Assembly (NCBI RefSeq): GCF_010977575.1
Contig: NZ_CP048812.1
Span: 1,798,001-1,862,000 of the forward strand
Direction of reading: 5' to 3'
Source: Halomonas socia
GTDB taxonomy: Bacteria; Pseudomonadota; Gammaproteobacteria; Pseudomonadales; Halomonadaceae
DNA length: 64,000 nucleotides
The notes below the pieces were generated by a model, which saw only the letters and a list, made by a program, of their open reading frames with translations, was not told the DNA's origin and made no database searches. Below are positions 63,103-64,000 of the stretch, in pieces. The stretch's first letter is position 1, and each line of letters opens with the position of its first letter. A program made the translations under genes and the position numbers.

Positions 63103-64000
63103 TCAATCCCAGCTCAGTGCGCCGCCCACCTGATACTCGGTGACGCGGGTCTCGAAGAAGTTCTTCTCCTTGCGCAGGTCGATGATCTCGCTCATCCACG
63201 GGAAGGGGTTCTGGGCACCGGGGTACTGCTCCTTCAGGCCGATCTGGGCCAGGCGGCGGTTGCAGATGAAGTGCAGGTACTCCTCCATGATCGCCGCGTT
63301 CATGCCCAGCACGCCGCGGGGCATGGTGTCGCGGGCGTAGGCAATCTCCAGCTCGGTGCCCTCGATGATCATCTGGGTCACCTCGTCCTGGAACTCGACA
63401 GTCCACAGCTGCGGGTTCTCGATCTTGATCTGGTTGATCATGTCGATGCCGAAATTCAGGTGCATCGACTCGTCGCGCAGGATGTACTGGAACTGCTCGG
63501 CGACGCCGGTCATCTTGTTGCGCCGGCCCATGGAGAGGATCTGGCTGAAGCCGCAGTAGAAGAAGATGCCCTCGGTGACGCAGTAGAAGGCCACCAGATT
63601 GCGCAGCAGCTCCTGGTCGGTCTCGGTGGTGCCGGTCTGGAAATCGGGACGTGCCAGCGACTGGGTGTGCTTGAGGCTCCAGGCCGACTTGGCGGCTACC
63701 GAGGGCACCTCGCGGTACATGTTGAAGACCGCGCCCTCGTCCATGCTCAGCGACTCCACGCAGTACTGGTAGGCGTGGGTGTGGATGGCCTCCTCGAAGG
63801 CCTGGCGCAGGAGGTATTGGCGGCACTCGGGTTGGTGATCAGGCGGTAGAGGGCCAGCACCAGGTTGTTGGCGACCAGCGAGTCGGCGGTGGAGAAGTAG
63901 CCGAGGCTGCGTTCGACGATGCGCCGCTCGTCGGCGGTGAGGCCGTCCTGGCTCTTCCACAGCGCGATGTCGGCGTTCATGTTCACTTCCTGGGGCATCC
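63103..64000 (-). CDS. nrdB: Ribonucleoside-diphosphate reductase beta subunit (class Ia), partial and frameshifted
   Basis: C-terminal ~300 residues of NrdB, running off the right edge (start beyond 64000). It carries the diiron-ligand helices ([48 protein letters not shown]) and the typical C-terminus (VGGALSWD) that docks on NrdA. The frame breaks at a G3 run 63829-63831: before it [11 protein letters not shown], after it [14 protein letters not shown]; one extra base restores it. Since NrdB is essential for aerobic dNTP supply, an intact gene is expected and the shift is probably an error. Confidence 0.88.
   Translation of the reverse strand, partial: DAPGSEHERRHRAVEEPGRPHRRRAAHRRTQPRLLLHRRLAGRQQPGAGPLPPDHQPECRQYLLRQAFEEAIHTHAYQYCVESLSMDEGAVFNMYREVPSVAAKSAWSLKHTQSLARPDFQTGTTETDQELLRNLVAFYCVTEGIFFYCGFSQILSMGRRNKMTGVAEQFQYILRDESMHLNFGIDMINQIKIENPQLWTVEFQDEVTQMIIEGTELEIAYARDTMPRGVLGMNAAIMEEYLHFICNRRLAQIGLKEQYPGAQNPFPWMSEIIDLRKEKNFFETRVTEYQVGGALSWD
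63829..63831. other. Frameshift point in nrdB (G3 run)
   Basis: Three G where four would keep nrdB in frame (RLITNP then ECRQYL). Confidence 0.8.

Overview
The window is about 64 kb of GC-rich, gene-dense chromosome from a gammaproteobacterium. The protein repertoire most resembles Halomonas or a close Halomonadaceae relative: a benzoate ben cluster, a BCCT osmolyte transporter, a TRAP-TAXI transporter, a KefB-type antiporter and class Ia NrdB. This placement is by protein resemblance only. I saw no rRNA, tRNA, CRISPR array, transposase or phage module.

Layout. 1-4.6 kb: end of a benzoate operon (benB tail, benC, benD) with two BenE-type benzoate symporters. 4.7-6.7 kb: glutathione-linked formaldehyde oxidation (gfa, adhC). 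6.9-12.8 kb: complete pqqABCDEF on the minus strand. 13.2-22 kb, divergent: a PQQ alcohol dehydrogenase with the lanthanide-type DYD motif (XoxF), its cytochrome c (XoxG), XoxJ, and the ABC/beta-propeller genes that accompany PQQ alcohol dehydrogenases. Together these form a C1/alcohol module: the periplasmic quinoprotein makes aldehyde, PQQ is made next door, and formaldehyde is taken up by the glutathione pathway. 22-26.8 kb: AzlCD with a luciferase-like monooxygenase, then a BCCT transporter. 26.9-31 kb: HMG-CoA-lyase-like enzyme, aconitase-like enzyme, an internally deleted CoA-transferase and a GntR regulator. 31.2-36.8 kb: LysR regulator, TRAP-TAXI transporter, 2-hydroxyacid dehydrogenase and a CMD-family protein. 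37.9-46.2 kb: a likely agmatine/polyamine regulon (NhaC-type transporter, HDAC-like deacetylase, agmatine deiminase, omega-aminotransferase, M20 carbamoylase-like hydrolase) with two paralogous LuxR-type regulators and shared dyad operators. 46.3-64 kb: XpaC/TelA pair, MFS and TauE transporters, a FAN1-type nuclease overlapping a nuclease-helicase, a KefB-like antiporter, a GGDEF protein divergent from an XRE-type regulator with a palindromic operator, a NUDIX hydrolase, and nrdB running off the end.

Quality flag: five otherwise intact genes (gfa, pqqF, the nuclease-helicase, the GGDEF gene, nrdB) are each broken by exactly one missing base in a G/C run. One is nrdB, normally essential. Base-calling error is the likeliest cause, so these genes are annotated as single spans.

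Most interesting leads: the lanthanide-type XoxF locus with its structured leader and intergenic hairpins; the two LuxR paralogs with matching operators centred 71.5 and 72.5 nt upstream of two operons; the M20 hydrolase as a possible replacement for the missing AguB; the XRE/GGDEF palindrome; and several uncharacterised small proteins.
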